Positions 1 to 11,820 of a stretch of DNA of 64,000 bases are shown piece by piece. The position numbers and the translations under genes were made by a program. The first letter of the stretch is position 1. Every line of letters begins with the position of its first letter. The notes beneath the pieces are model-generated. The model was given only the letters and a program-made list of their open reading frames with translations. It ran no database searches and was not told the DNA's origin. Source of the stretch: Desmodesmus armatus. Its lineage: Eukaryota > Chlorophyta > Chlorophyceae > Sphaeropleales > Scenedesmaceae. The stretch is from NCBI GenBank assembly GCA_007449985.2, contig VIIQ02000149.1, positions 124,001-188,000 of the forward strand, read 5' to 3'.

Positions 1-31
1 CCAAAGCACTCCAGTCTTGTGTATGACACAG

Positions 32-1457
32 TCCACAATGTTGTTGCGCTCCATGCAGGGGACCCCGCCATCGACCCTACATGGCTGGCTGCCATGCGTA
101 GCGTGGAGCAGGGTAGTCTGCAGGATCCACTCGCCTGCAAAGCAGCGATTCTGAGCACCCAGGTGAGCATGTGCCATATACGCCGGGATAATCAGCATGG
201 ATCACTTGACCCTGTGAATGCCAAATCCTCACAGTACAATCATGCAAGCGTTAGGCGCCGCCCAACTTGACGGTCAAGTGCTGGTGACGAACTTGCCATG
301 TGTTCCAATTCCCTGCTTCTGCAGGATGCCATGGATGCTCCCTGCTACCCTGCCTGGCTGGCCATCACCGGCCGAGCCCTGCTCACGCTTGGTCGCCTGT
401 TTGAGGGTGCGGCCCCTTGGTTTGAAGCAAGCTTGCAGCAAGCCATGGTCGGCAGGTGCCACCCAGGCTTGGTCCCCCTGTTACAGCAGGTCGCATATGC
501 ATGTAGCTGGCTGTGCCAGCAGCTGATGCAGCTGAAGGGGCACCCCGGCACTGCTGCCGCAGCAAAGCTGCCTCCGGGCATGCTGGAGGACCTCGCCCAG
601 CTTGCAGAAGATCTCAACCCTAAGTTCCACCGCCTGATGTGGCTCTCCTCGTCCAGCAACCCCAGTGCAGGATCCACGGCTGCAGAGGTGGATGTGTTCA
701 GAGGCTTCCTGCAGGGCAGTGCGGAGGGGTGGCTGCACCAGGGGCTGCAGCAGCTGGGGGCCAAGGTGTGGGCGGCATGGCCTCAGAAGTACGCCTGCAA
801 TGATGACCGCTGCCTGGAGATGGCCGAGCTGTCGGAGCAGTCATGCAGAGGCCAGTGCTGCAGCGGGTGCAGGGTGAGTGAGCGCTGGCAGGCTTGCTTG
901 ACATACTTGCTGGCAGGTTTCCATGAGACGAAGTTTCAGGGCTGGGTTGGGGAGAACCATGTTGCAAACGTGCAGTGTCCTCATGTTGCAACGTTGTGGA
1001 CCCTTCTGCATGGACTGGTGCTGGCTGTGTGGCGCAGTGGACTGTCTCTTTCAGGAACCGCATGTAGACCTTGAATTTTCATACCTTATCTGTGGGGCCC
1101 GGTGGCTTGCACCAGCTGGGATGCACTGTTTTTCTTACCCGACATGTCCCAATCTGCCTTTGCTGGGGTGTTTGGGTCCCGGCTGGGGCGGTGAGCTGCA
1201 CACATCAGGGTTACTTTGTCTGTGTGATACATCTGCCGCCTGCTCTGTCACCTCTTTGACCCCCCGCGCCATGCTTACATACGGGTTTGTTGCAGGTGGC
1301 CTACTACTGCTGCAAGCAGCACCAGACGCGCCACTGGCGTCAGCACAAGAAGGTGTGCGGCCACTTGAAGCAGCTGGCAGCATCAGCAGCAGCGGCAGCG
1401 GCAGCAGCAGCGGCACCAGGAGCAGCAGTTGCAGAAGCTGCGCAACTGGCAAGCTGA
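32..1457 (+). CDS. MYND zinc-finger protein, copy 1 (5' end outside window)
   Basis: Three exons, 32-162, 325-873 and 1296-1457, join in phase 0 with canonical GT/AG borders. The last two carry a C-terminal MYND finger: CNDDRC and CCSGC at the end of exon two, then YYCCKQHQ and HKKVC in exon three, which together give the Cys/His ligand set of the family. An Ala-rich tail ends at TGA 1455-1457. MYND fingers normally bind proline-rich partner peptides; the large N-terminal part is a lineage-specific helical region with no function I can name. The first visible exon starts inside a codon, so upstream exons lie beyond the window edge. The same gene structure recurs at 4705-6272 (minus) and 28386-29520 (plus), which supports the exon limits. 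A KCTD-type gene follows 1.1 kb downstream, as it does for the copy at 28-31 kb. Confidence 0.8.
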
Positions 1458-2521
1458 TGCACACATGCAGCGGCTAGCACAGGAGTCAAAGTTTGGTGGA
1501 TGGCCTTGTGGTCCGCCTGGCAGAAACTGTTTTCAGTCAACAGGAGCAGGAGATGCTGTAGGACATGCTGGGCATAGGGTGGGGTTCTGATGTTGGTATG
1601 GTGGCGCCTGCCAGACAGTTGGTGTCTGCTTCCTGCACAGAGTCTAGGTTGGGTGCTGATGTTGCCAACACCAGCACGGTGCTGGTGTTGGTTGTGTGAC
1701 GAAACTGTTGGCTTTGGAATTGCCCGTGAGTTTTAAAGGAGGGAAGGGGAGATGGAACTGCCGCTGCATATGCTGCCACTGTGCTGTCATTCCCTCATTA
1801 CTGGATACTTTCACCACATAGTGGTACTCTCCAGACCTAGTTAACTGCCGAAGCCGAAGCTTGGTATCACCACGCGTGAAGGGTAAACCACCGAAACCCC
1901 TTCACCACTGCAAGCCGCTACAAGGGTGGGCGGACATCACAGCCTGGCCAGTGTCTTTGCCAGCATTCGATCCCCAGACCTTGCGATCTGAAGACCACCG
2001 ACATATTTGTAGTCCACCGGCAGTTTTGTAGTCCACCAAAGCAACCTGCCTGCGTTCAGTCACATAACTTTCCTGCGCAGAATGACAGCGTCGAAGGTTG
2101 TCGCCCATCTGACACCATCAGGGCATTGATTATGGTGGTGACGTCACATAGCTCAAGATTTCGGTACGATTTACATTTCTCGCAAGGGTTCGCCATTCCC
2201 TCGGACCCGTGCGTGACAAGCTTTTGATGGTGGGGTTTGTCCGAACGGCCCCCTTCCGTGCTGGTTGTGTCCATCCGTGGCTGGGTTCAGTTGCAACGTA
2301 GTTGCTTGAGAAACCCGTGTAACACCTTCATTCATTCATTCATCCCTCGGACCCCAGGAGACACCCGCAGTCGCGACTCCCCACTGGACGTATCCGTGCT
2401 CCGGCAGCGGGTGCCGTCTTCAGCACATGAAATCCTCCAAAATCAAGTACTCACCTCAACCAAATATCCGAATTCACCCCCAACAGTGCGTGTACAGTGC
2501 CGTGTGACAGCAACGATCAGT
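1458..2521. other. Intergenic spacer, conserved in the duplicated module
   Basis: I see no gene here. Part of it (about 2350-2415) clearly matches 30030-30090 upstream of the second KCTD copy, sharing GGAGACACCCGC and CGGCAGCGGGTG, so it belongs to the duplicated MYND+KCTD segment and probably holds the promoter and 5' UTR of the KCTD gene. Confidence 0.5.
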
Positions 2522-3900
2522 ATGGCGACAACAGTTGTGCTTCTGAATGTGGGAGGCAAGCTGTTCTCCACCACCTCCGCCACGCTGCAATCACCCTCAA
2601 ACAAAGGCAGCATGCTGGAGACTCTTGTAGACCTGCATGTGGAGAACCAGGATGGCAGCATGCAGGCCACCTGCGCTGACCCCAGGCACCCAAGCGCCTT
2701 GTTCATTGACAGGGATGGCACCAACTTCAGCTACATCCTCAACTACCTCAGGTGAAGCTGCTGCTGCTGCTACTGCTGCTGCTGGTGCTGCCTTCGCTTG
2801 TTGATGTTGTGGCACGTCATGTACACTCTGTACATTAGTTGCTTGCTAATATGTGCAGCTTCCAACAGCAACGGCAAATACTGTTGTCACTGTTGTTGCG
2901 CTTCTGCTACAGGGATGGCCAAGAGATGGTGCTGCCTGCTGACCCGCACATCAGTCAGCTTGTGCTGAGGGAGGCACGCTACTACCAGCTGACAGGACTC
3001 GTACAGCTGCTGGAGGGGCAGGCCAGGCGCCTGATGGAGGCGGTGAGCGTCACTGGGGCTACATTGAAGTGTCACACATGTAGCACATGCTATGCAGTAG
3101 TAGCATGTAATCATCACAATCATTGTGGCAACCCAGTGCAGTCACAATGTAAAGTGGCCGCAGACTCCAGCGTGCATCATGCATAAGGCTTATGTATACA
3201 TGGAGCTGCCAGCTCCATACCGTGTTCAGCCGTGTGCGTGGCCCCTAACTTGTGATGATGAAGACGATACCATTTTGGTCGCTGCGACACCTCTGCGCCA
3301 TGTACTGCCGCCCCATGAGGCTCAGAAGCAGCTGGAGGAGGTTGAGAACCGGCGCCAGCTGCAAACTGCGGCTGAAGAGGTGAGCAAAGTTCTTGATATG
3401 CCACCGGATTTGTGCGCGTGCTGCTCACAAGCTAGCCTAGCATAGTTGCTGCATGCCAGGCATCTAGTAGCTGGTGGCTACATGATGTGCTGGGCACTGG
3501 CACTCACTGATCAGTTGGCATGTTCCATATTCCAGCTCATACATTTACCAGAATGCCTAGTGGCATGCCTTGCCAAGTGGGGCCTTGCAAAGTGCGGTAC
3601 CGGTCTGCTTCCTCATGCCTGGCAGGGCAACTGCGGTAAGAACCCAAGCATCGATGATGGAGCTCACATAGTCTATGTGGCATGCGGCATGCCATGCGAA
3701 CTGCTCATTTGCTTTGTGGACTGCTGCCGCGACAGGAAACTTTGAAGCGGGACAAGCAAAGAGGTGTTGTGGATGACATCTTTAAACAGCTTAGTGATTT
3801 GCGTCACTACTTGGCCCCCGAGCACAGGCGTGGCGGGCTTTTCAACAAAAAGCGCCAGCTGTTGGACGATATCAAGGCGATAATGCCCGGACTGAAGTAG
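2522..3900 (+). CDS. KCTD-like T1/BTB domain protein, copy 1
   Basis: Four exons, 2522-2751, 2913-3042, 3320-3379 and 3736-3900, join in phase and give about 194 residues ending at TAG 3898-3900. The N-terminal 120 residues form a potassium-channel tetramerisation (T1/BTB) fold: VVLLNVGGKLFSTT at the start, then FIDRDGTNFSYILNYLR, then LVLREARYYQLTGL. This is the KCTD signature, known to oligomerise and often to act as a cullin-3 adaptor. The C-terminal part is charged and coiled-coil-like (EAQKQLEEVENRRQLQ). The ATG chosen is the first in frame and sits just before the domain, as in the paralogue at 30187. The acceptor of exon three (3318-3319) is weak compared with the ACAG seen in the paralogue. 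Family assignment is strong; substrate is unknown. Confidence 0.82.
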
Positions 3901-4704
3901 CGCAAAAAGGCCTGGCGCTCACTATGCAGCGCTGCACGATGAAGGCTTTGCAGGAGAGGTGAAACACAGCAGGTGATGCAGCCTGGCACTGCTAGTGCAG
4001 TGGCACTGCAGTGGAGCCAAGGAGCACTTCAGACGGTGCAGGCAGCAACTGCCGCAATGGCAAGCAGAACATGGTAGCTAGGGTATGAAGTGCTTGCGGC
4101 CTGCGTTGGGCTAGCATTGCGGCCATGTGCTGGCACACACAACTCTGCTGCTGGCAGCAAACCACCAAGCCGGGCTCTGAAAGTGTGTGAACTGGTTGCT
4201 GCGCAATGTTTATTCGAAGTTGACGTGCCTCAGCTGAGCTGGCACAGGGACCACTGATCCTAGCAGGACTCCTGTTGGTTCTGTTTGAACTTCCCAGTGG
4301 ATCTTGTTCCCAATATTTTACGAGTTGTCTTTACTTGCTAGGCCACTGGGACAGTGTCTCAGTGCACTCATGAGATATGCTGATCAGCACCCTCCCACAC
4401 CAAAGGATCCTCCGGAGGTTCAGCCACGACCAACTACTTTTCAAGTAGGCTGGATATAGAACCAGTACAGCAACGGACCAAGACACCACCTGCTACACTG
4501 TGTGATTTTCACAGTGCGCCGCTGTCCACCAGTGGTGCACCACGCAGCTCTCAACAGTCTGCCCAGCATGCCGCCCTTGCTGCTGCTGCGCCCCTTTCTT
4601 TCCATTGACCCGCTGCGAATATCACTGTGAAAATGCCAAAGGTAGCTGTCTGCCTGTCAGCGGTTTGCCTGCCAGGCTGGTGCAGCGGTATGCCTGTCGT
4701 CCAC
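3901..4704. other. Convergent 3' spacer
   Basis: This lies between the 3' ends of the KCTD gene (plus) and the second MYND gene (minus). I see no conserved coding signal. It should hold both 3' UTRs; no TGTAA poly(A) signal stood out. Confidence 0.4.
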
Positions 4705-6272
4705 TCAGCTGGCTGGCTGTGCGGCTGCTGCAGCTGCTGCTCCTTGTGCTGCTTCCTGTGCCAGCTGCTTCAGGTGGCCGCACACCTTCTTGTGCTGACG
4801 CCAGTGGCGCGTCTGGTGCTCCTTGCAGCAGTAGTAGGCCACCTGCAACACATTCGTAAGTGAAATTGGCGCTACAAGAAGTGAGACGGACAGTGCAGCA
4901 ACTGTACTGCCCAGGCAAAGCAACGTTGATGTGTGCAGCTCACCACCCCGGCTGGGACCAAAACACCTTAGCAGAGGCAGTTTGGGACATTAAGGAACAA
5001 ATACGGTGCACGTCAGCCGGTGCAAGCCTCCCGGGCTCAACAACGAGGTCTGAATGTCAAGGTCTGAATGTCAAGGTCTACATGCAAATCCTGAAATGCA
5101 GTCCGCTGCGCTACACAGCTAGCACAAGTCCATGCAGAGGGATCCACAACGTGACAACATGAGGACGCTGCACGTTTGCAACATGGTTCTCCCCAACCCA
5201 GCCCTGAAATTGCGTCCGACGTCATGAGCCATGAAAACCTGCCAGCAACAATGTCAAGCAAACCTGCCGGCCCTCACTCACCCTGCACCCGCTGCAGCAC
5301 TGGCCTCTGCACGACTGCTCCGACAGCTCGGCCATCTCCAGGCAGCGGTCATCGTTGCAGGCATACTTCTGAGGCCATGCCGCCCACACCTTAGCCCCCA
5401 GCCTCTGCAGCCCCTCATGCAGCCACCCCCCAGCACAGCCCTGCAGCAAGCCCCTGAATACATCCACCTCAGCAGCTGTAGATCCTGCAGTGGGGTTGCT
5501 GGATGAGCAGAGCCACATCAGGGGTTGGCACTTGGGGTTGAGGTCTTCTGCAAGCTGTGCGAGCTCCTCCAGCATGCCCGGAGGCAGCTTGGCTGCGGCG
5601 CCAGCACCTGGGTGCTCCTTGAGCTGCATCAGCTGCACGCACAGCCAGCTACATGTGTATGCCGGCAGTTTCAGCACGGGGAGCCAGCCCGGGCTCCTGC
5701 CGGCCATAGCTCGCTGCAGGTGGGTTTCAAGCCAAGGGGCCGCACCCTCAAACAGGCGACCAAGTGTGAGTAGGGCTCGACCCGTGATGGCCAGCCAGGC
5801 AGGGTAGCAAGGGGCATCCAGGGCATCCTGCAGGGGCAGGCAGGTCTAGATCATCATGATGTTGAACTTCTTAAAGTTGAGAATGCTACAGCTTCAGAAA
5901 CTTGAAACAAATGAAAGGATCCGATACACCCCGTTTGCATTGTGGCGCCATAGGATTCCTCCCATTCTAGGATTCCTCCTAACTACGTCAGAATTATGAT
6001 GACAATATGGTCCAAACATGGGTTGCTTCAAAGCAGGCAGTGAGTGTAGCACAACATGTGTTAGCTTAGCTGCAAAGCATTCGCAGTGTCAGCTACGCCA
6101 TGTCATACATCACATGGCCTCACCTGGGTGCTCAGTATCGTTGCTTTGCCGGCCAGTGGGTCCAGCATGCCATCCTGCTCCACAGTGCGCATGGCCGCCA
6201 TGCGCTGGCAGGCAGCCAGCCATGTTTCTTCAATGGCGGGGTCCTCTGCATGAAGAGCAACAACACTGTGGT
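4705..6272 (-). CDS. MYND zinc-finger protein, copy 2
   Basis: Minus-strand exons 6272-6124, 5827-5282 and 4842-4705 match copy 1 exon for exon, all joined in phase 0. The MYND finger is intact: CNDDRC, CCSGC, YYCCKEHQ, HKKVC. The first recognised exon contains an 18-nt insertion relative to copy 1 (adding residues CQRMAA). As in copy 1, this exon begins inside a codon at an acceptor, so at least one 5' exon upstream of 6272 is not identified. The stop is at 4705-4707 after an Ala-rich tail. No frameshift is visible, so this copy could be functional. Its role is unknown beyond probable protein-protein contacts through the finger. Confidence 0.78.
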
Positions 6273-6647
6273 CTACGCTGCACATCAAGATGGAGTAGTC
6301 AGACCCCGGTTCATGGTTGCTGTTTGGTTGGTACCCAAGTGTACTACATAGTATGTGCCGCACAATTAGTAACTTACTAGTTAGTAACTTGGCACCGCGG
6401 CAGAGCTTGTTTGCTCAAGCCGTCAGGTACTCGACAGAGAGAGTGTGCACAACATGTGTTGTGAAACTATGAACTACGATGGGCTGGCCTCTCTGGGAGC
6501 AGGACTGCACACATCACACTGATTGACTCATGAGGGTGTTCAGTCTGTGCCACGACCAAGCTTACTGTTGCAGCTTGCCGCTCGTGGCACGGTGCAGATG
6601 AGTTGCCCTCAACTTGAGCTTGAATCTACATCTGCATCAAGCAAGTT
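6273..6647. other. Spacer, possible missing 5' exon of MYND copy 2
   Basis: I find no coding exon I can support. The start codon of the minus-strand MYND gene should lie here or further upstream. Confidence 0.3.
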
Positions 6648-9134
6648 TCAAGAATGCTTCCAGGCAGTCCCTGTATGTTGTTGACTTGCTGCGACACTCC
6701 CGGTGCAAATCCATGATGGTTCCACTTACCAATCGCCCAGCAGTTGACGGCGACCCCTGCCACAGCCACACACGCAGCGACCTGCACCTTCGAGAACAGG
6801 TCTGCCTGAGCAGCCTGTGGCTGGAAGATGGCTTTCAGGGTGCTGATTTGCTGGGAGCAGCAGCGCAGAGCCAAGCGCTTGTCCAGCAAGAGGTTTGCTG
6901 ATGGAGCCAAGCACTGCGGCCCGGTCACCACGACTGCCGGCCAGATGGCAGGCCCTTTGCACAAGGGCAGCGCGGTGATGGCGCCTTGCTGGCCTGTACG
7001 CGTTGCAGCCTCGACCACACGACTGTAGCGCTGCGGCTGGCTCATAAAGAGCTCGTATGGCAGCTTGTCAAGGGACTCTGCGAGTGGCACTTTCACAGGG
7101 GCAAATGTGTGCAGCACATCAGGGGATGGAGCAGCAGAGTTGAGTCAAAAGGTGCCTGGCTGCCAAGGTGCTGGGTGCTACTAGCAAGCAGTACTTACTT
7201 TGTAAGTTGTGCAGTCAAGCAACCTCAATGCATTGCTCATTTCATAAGCAGTCACCCGGGCGAGCATCCAACAACCTGCAATGACAAAGGCTTTGTCTTG
7301 AGTTCCACAGCCACTGTCTCCATCTTTACCCCATCAGCTGCTGCACAGTCCTTGTGACAAGGGCAGCACCCTGCAGCGGCTGCCCTGGGAGTTCCCAAAC
7401 ATTGTGCATGGGTACTACCAGTAGTAATGAAGCTCCGACATGGTTCTCCCAACACACCTTGGTAAAGCTTACCTTGGTAAAGCTTGATGGCATAGCGCAG
7501 GCAGCCGCCGTACTGGCCCCACACCATTCGCATCTGCTCCGCTGCATCGGCTGGGATGTCCACAGGCATGCCGCCCCTCCTGAAGCTGCCCGCTACACCA
7601 TCAAGTGCGCCCCCTGCTGTTTGCTGTAAGCCCTCCTCCTCCAGATCTGCTTCTGCCACCCCAGACGCCCTCAGCAGCTGCTTCCCTAGGCCGCCCCAGA
7701 CATACTCCATGCACCCCGTGACATTGCGCTCTGGGATGCCCATCTGCAGGGCAGCACGAAACGGGCATTTTGGCCGATTTAGCATTTTGAAATGAAGCGT
7801 CCTGAAACGCCCGGGTTTCACACCCAGCCTCAGCTCCTGACCGCATGCGGAGTGCTGCGCAGAAAGCAACCGTGTTCCGCACCAATGCCACAAAAAGCGA
7901 AAGGTTCAGATGAGTTTGTAAAGTCCGTTCTAGCACGTCTGAAACGCTCCGTGCTACCCTGCGCACCTGCTGCCGGTGCTGCTTCAGGGCGACATCGATC
8001 ATGACGGTGATCATGGACAGGCCTGCGATTGCAAACGGCACTTCAACGCCCACGACTGCCAGAGCCTCAATTGCCAGGTACGCGATCTGGCCAGGGTGGA
8101 AGCCAGGGCCCAAATAGAACTGGATAGGGACACGAAGGGAGGCTGGCTGAGGGTTCTCCGATGTTGCTGCTGCTGCTGCTGCTGCTGCAGTGGCAGCTGC
8201 CATGAAGCTGCTGTAGCGCAGTGCCCAGTCGGGCTGCTCGAGTGCATGTCTGCGGTTGGCGATGCTGTTCTGCAGGCAGATGAGCGCGTCGCTTGTGTGC
8301 GGCAGCATTGAGGTATGGCGGACTGCCTTGCACACATGCTCTGTGTAGAGCTTGGCAGCTTCCAGTGGGAACCCCAGCTGCTGCAGCAGGTTGGTTGCCT
8401 GTTTAGGCGCCCATCTGCTGCTGCTGCTGCTGCTGGTGGTGCTTGTGCTGGCGGCCCGAGGGGTGCTGCTGCTACTGCCTGGTGAGCTGGAGCAGCCCGC
8501 TGGGCTCACTTCTGCCTGCTACTGCTGCTTCTGCTGCTTCCTCCAGGCCCGCACAAAGACACAGCAGTGCAGAATGTGAGCCCTCTGGACGACGTCTGAC
8601 ACGACCGCTGCCTCTGCACGCGTAGGTGCTGGGCGAGGAGTGCTTGGGCCTGTTTGTTGCTTCGCTGCCATGTTCCAGCGGTGCACACAACGCCTTACAA
8701 GCTCAACCGTCAGTGCTGCCTCCCTGATGGCGCCAGCGTGCACCACATGGCTAGGCTCACATGCCAGTGGAGCGCCCACTGGGCCGGTCAGCACATGCAG
8801 TGCAAGCTCAGCAGCAGATGGGAGGCATGGCAGAAGCTGCTCCATCCACTCGTCTGAGTCTGCCAGACCAATGACGGTCCAGAGGCGCAGCAGGGTGGCG
8901 ACTAGCTGGAGCAGCTGCTCGTGCAGCCGCCGCTGCTGCTGCCAGTGGAGCTGCCAGCTACACTGCTGCTGCTGCTGCTGCTGTGTGATGTAGCTGTTGA
9001 GGTGGGTGGCGGCAGCCACAAACGCTGGAAGGAGGTCTGCAGCAGTGAATGGGGCAAAGGTGGGGCGGTGCAGCCGGCCTTGCAAGCACTGCGTCTTTGT
9101 GCAAAGGGCGATCCTGAACCTCACAGATCCTGCA
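6648..9134 (-). CDS. Unrecognised multi-exon protein, 5' part missing
   Basis: Several minus-strand segments have clean splice sites and coding character: 9134 to about 8550 (acceptor GTGCAG at 9134; Gln-run then Leu-rich helices), about 8450-7970 (ends CAGCAG before donor GTGCGC), 7750-7484 (ends before GTAAGC), about 7274-7203 (ends before GTAAGT), about 7110-6730 (ends before GTAAGTGG) and a short last exon 6670-6648. The 7484/7274 and 6730/6670 junctions agree in phase; others are not resolved, and the first segment also shows an in-frame TAG near 8525. One hydrophobic stretch (IAYLAIEALAVVGVEV) and a C-terminal one (AACVAVAGVAVNCW) hint at membrane association. I do not recognise the family. 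CTG/CAG repeats at about 8160 and 8970 encode Ala and Gln runs. The N-terminal exons are absent: the opposite-strand transporter begins almost immediately upstream. Confidence 0.5.
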
Positions 9135-9252
9135 CAAATGTTTAGACGCATTTTGGTGCCAGCGGAAAATGTCTGTGCTGATAGCTTCAAGCCAAGTTGC
9201 GTCTGTTATGCTCAGCCTATCCAATTCTTGTTAGTCTTGGAACGGATACAGC

Positions 9253-10359
9253 ATGCAATTGAGGGTGCTGGGCGCAAGCAGCTGCTGCTGAGCAGCTACC
9301 TTGGAATGGCTACCACCATGGCCCTCATGGCAGCTGGCTTTGGCATGCCATCCCTGGCAGGGTACAGGTGGGTCTACAGGCAGTGCTGCTGCTGTGTGGC
9401 AATGACTGACTCTGTGGCCCTGCCATACAGGCACGCATGGCATGGCATTTCATGCAAAGTTCATGGCGGCAAGGCTTGTGCATCATTTGGGTTATTTTGC
9501 ACCGCACACCGGCTGCAGATACACAGCATGCAGATATGAAGGAGCGTGTTGCACAGCTGAGCATGCTGTGCCACTTGGCTGCACAAAGGCACATTTGTTG
9601 TGCAACAAGACGCCCACTCTTCTGCATCTGATGCCAGGCTCGGTACTGCTGCTTCTGCGTGCGTGTTGCAGTGGTGTGATCGCCCTGGTTGGTACCCTGG
9701 GTTACATCCTGAGCTTTGCCATTGGTGCTGGCCCAGTCACAGGACTCATTGTGCCTGAGATCAACAAGGAGGCAGTCAGAGGTGAGACAGACACTGCATG
9801 GGCAAACATGTGCTGCAGTATGCTGTTGGGCTGCAGAATGCTGTTGAGGGTTCCTACTAACTGCCTCATGTCCCACCACTCCTGGTGAGCCATATGCATG
9901 TGTCACCTATCGTACTTCCGACGTCTCAATGCAGCCAACATGCCGGCAATCGACCATACTTGCTGAGTGCTTTTGCCATGCCACCTGTGCCACAAACAGC
10001 GGCCAAGTTGTGGCAGCGTGCACACATGTGTCGCATCTACGCCTTTCCGTGCGGCTTGCTGTTTCCTCCCTGCTAACAAGCCATGCTGTGGGCTTGGTGA
10101 CATGAGTTGCATGCTTGTGTTCCTGCCTGTGCCCCTGTGCCACGCAGGCAATGCCGTGTCGGCTGCCATGGTCACCCACTGGGTGTGCAACGTGGCCATC
10201 GGCCAAAACTTCATGGCAGCGACCAACACATACGGCATCAGTGCTGTCTATGCCTTCTTTGGTGTCTGCTCCCTGCTGGCTGCTGCCTACGTGAATGGCA
10301 ATGTGCCTGAGACAAAGGGCAAGAGCTTCGCAGAGATCCAGGCTGAGATGGACAAGTGA
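9253..10359 (+). CDS. Plastid-type sugar transporter (MFS), C-terminal part only
   Basis: Three exons, about 9253-9361, 9672-9781 and 10148-10359, encode the last third of a major-facilitator sugar transporter. Marks are the GAGRKQLL loop between helices, the segment AIGAGPVTGLIVPEI with the PxxGxxxPE pattern of helix 10, and the terminal PETKGKSFAEI motif followed by TGA 10357-10359. The combination resembles the plastidic glucose transporter (pGlcT) branch, which exports glucose from the chloroplast. The last junction joins in phase 1. About eight N-terminal helices are missing: sequence upstream of 9250 belongs to a minus-strand gene. This copy is therefore either 5'-truncated by a rearrangement or misassembled. 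Confidence 0.75.
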
Positions 10360-10538
10360 GGGACGACACAGAGGCAACGAGATGCGCAGAGACGGGAAGG
10401 AAAGGCAGAGGAGGCGGGGGATGGTTGGTTGCAACACGGCACACATTGTGTGGTGGTTCACCGTTTGTATTCCCCAGTGCGAGGCTTTGTGGCTCTGTGC
10501 TGAGTCACACTCTGCCTGGACGTATTTATGTGCCCCTT

Positions 10539-10625
10539 GGCAGCCGTGGGTGAGCGCCACGGTGTATGTGTGATGTGGACGGGCAGCCGTGGGAGAGGGC
10601 CACGGTGTATGTGTGATGTGGACGA
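10539..10625 (+). repeat. Two tandem copies of a 42-43 bp unit
   Basis: GGCAGCCGTGGG...GATGTGGACG occurs twice head to tail just after the transporter stop, probably in its 3' UTR. Confidence 0.8.
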
Positions 10626-11820
10626 GCAGTTGTGAAGCTGTGTACACACTCATGTTGACTTGAGGTTGAGGCTGGTGTCTCTGTGCACAGATCCACGTGG
10701 ATATGCTGGCTTGTTGTCGACCAGGGTGCAATCAGCATCAGCGAGCATCATCCTGGCATCCAGTGACATCGTGTGTATTGCCGTGTACCCTAGGATTGCT
10801 GGTGGTTGTGCATAGGCATGTGGGCGAGGGTGAGGAGCGATTGGTGACAAGCTGCTTTGTGCCTCGTGGCCCAGTGGCGATGTTGCGTGCAGTTGCAGTT
10901 GCAGTGATTGGTGGCTGTGTGGTGTGTTATGCGTTGTACAACAAGCTCCGATGCTGTTTGAAAGGTGTGCGGCTGGACAGCGGCAGTGGGCTGGGTGGTA
11001 ACCCAGCTGGCAAGCAACCAGAGGTGGCAAACAGCCATCCTTCGCATACCGCTAGTGACACCGTTCTGCAGGAATGACAACAACAGGTGTAGTCAGGCCA
11101 GGCGACATGGTGGATGGTGGATGGTGACTAACTAGCTGCCTGACTGCCTGCCTGCCTGACTGACTGGTGGATGGTGTGGCTGCGTGCATGAGCACCCCAT
11201 GTGTTGTGCAGCCGCGACAATAGATAGGTGATTCCGCGGACTGTGACAAACAAGTGTTGGTGGATGTGTGCTGCTGTCATGAGTGGTCAAATTAACTGGG
11301 TGACTGGGTGCCAAGGCTGGTTGGGCTCAGACTGTGACAAGGAAGTGCAAGCTGTTGAGGCTGCTGCTGAACATTCTTGCAGTTCATTTGCTCGCTGGCA
11401 ACTAATTCACCCATAGTGACCAGTTGATGCAGCTGGCTACGACACCATCATCCACCTATGAACGCACACAATTGCCCTCGACTGCCGTTCAACCCCTGTT
11501 GCCCACACCAAATGACTGTTACAAAACCATAGTCTCTCAACCCAACACACATACAACGCAAACACAAAACAGTATAGTACAGTATAGTACAGCTCATCCT
11601 GCTGCTCAGCGCCCGCTTACATACATGAATGCGTCCATCCTGCTGGTCATTACCCATGTAATATACTCCCAAAGTATGCACGTACACATGCTGTTGCACT
11701 CACACGTTTCAGCGCTGCCCAGCACAGGCAAGCACCCAGATGTCATCAACACCCCTCGCACAGTATGCGCCACAGCACATTTAACAGTTTCTGGTGATGC
11801 ACCAACCCCAATCCCGCCCG
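10626..11820. other. Spacer with 3' flank of the giant minus-strand gene
   Basis: No gene is supported. Short direct repeats (GTATAGTACA doubled near 11570) occur. The minus-strand 3' UTR of the giant gene should occupy the right part. Confidence 0.4.
11607..11611 (-). terminator. Candidate TGTAA poly(A) signal
   Basis: TGTAA on the minus strand lies about 210 bp after the stop of the giant gene; a second one is at 11519-11523. TGTAA is the usual algal poly(A) signal. Position fits, but nothing proves use. Confidence 0.4.
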
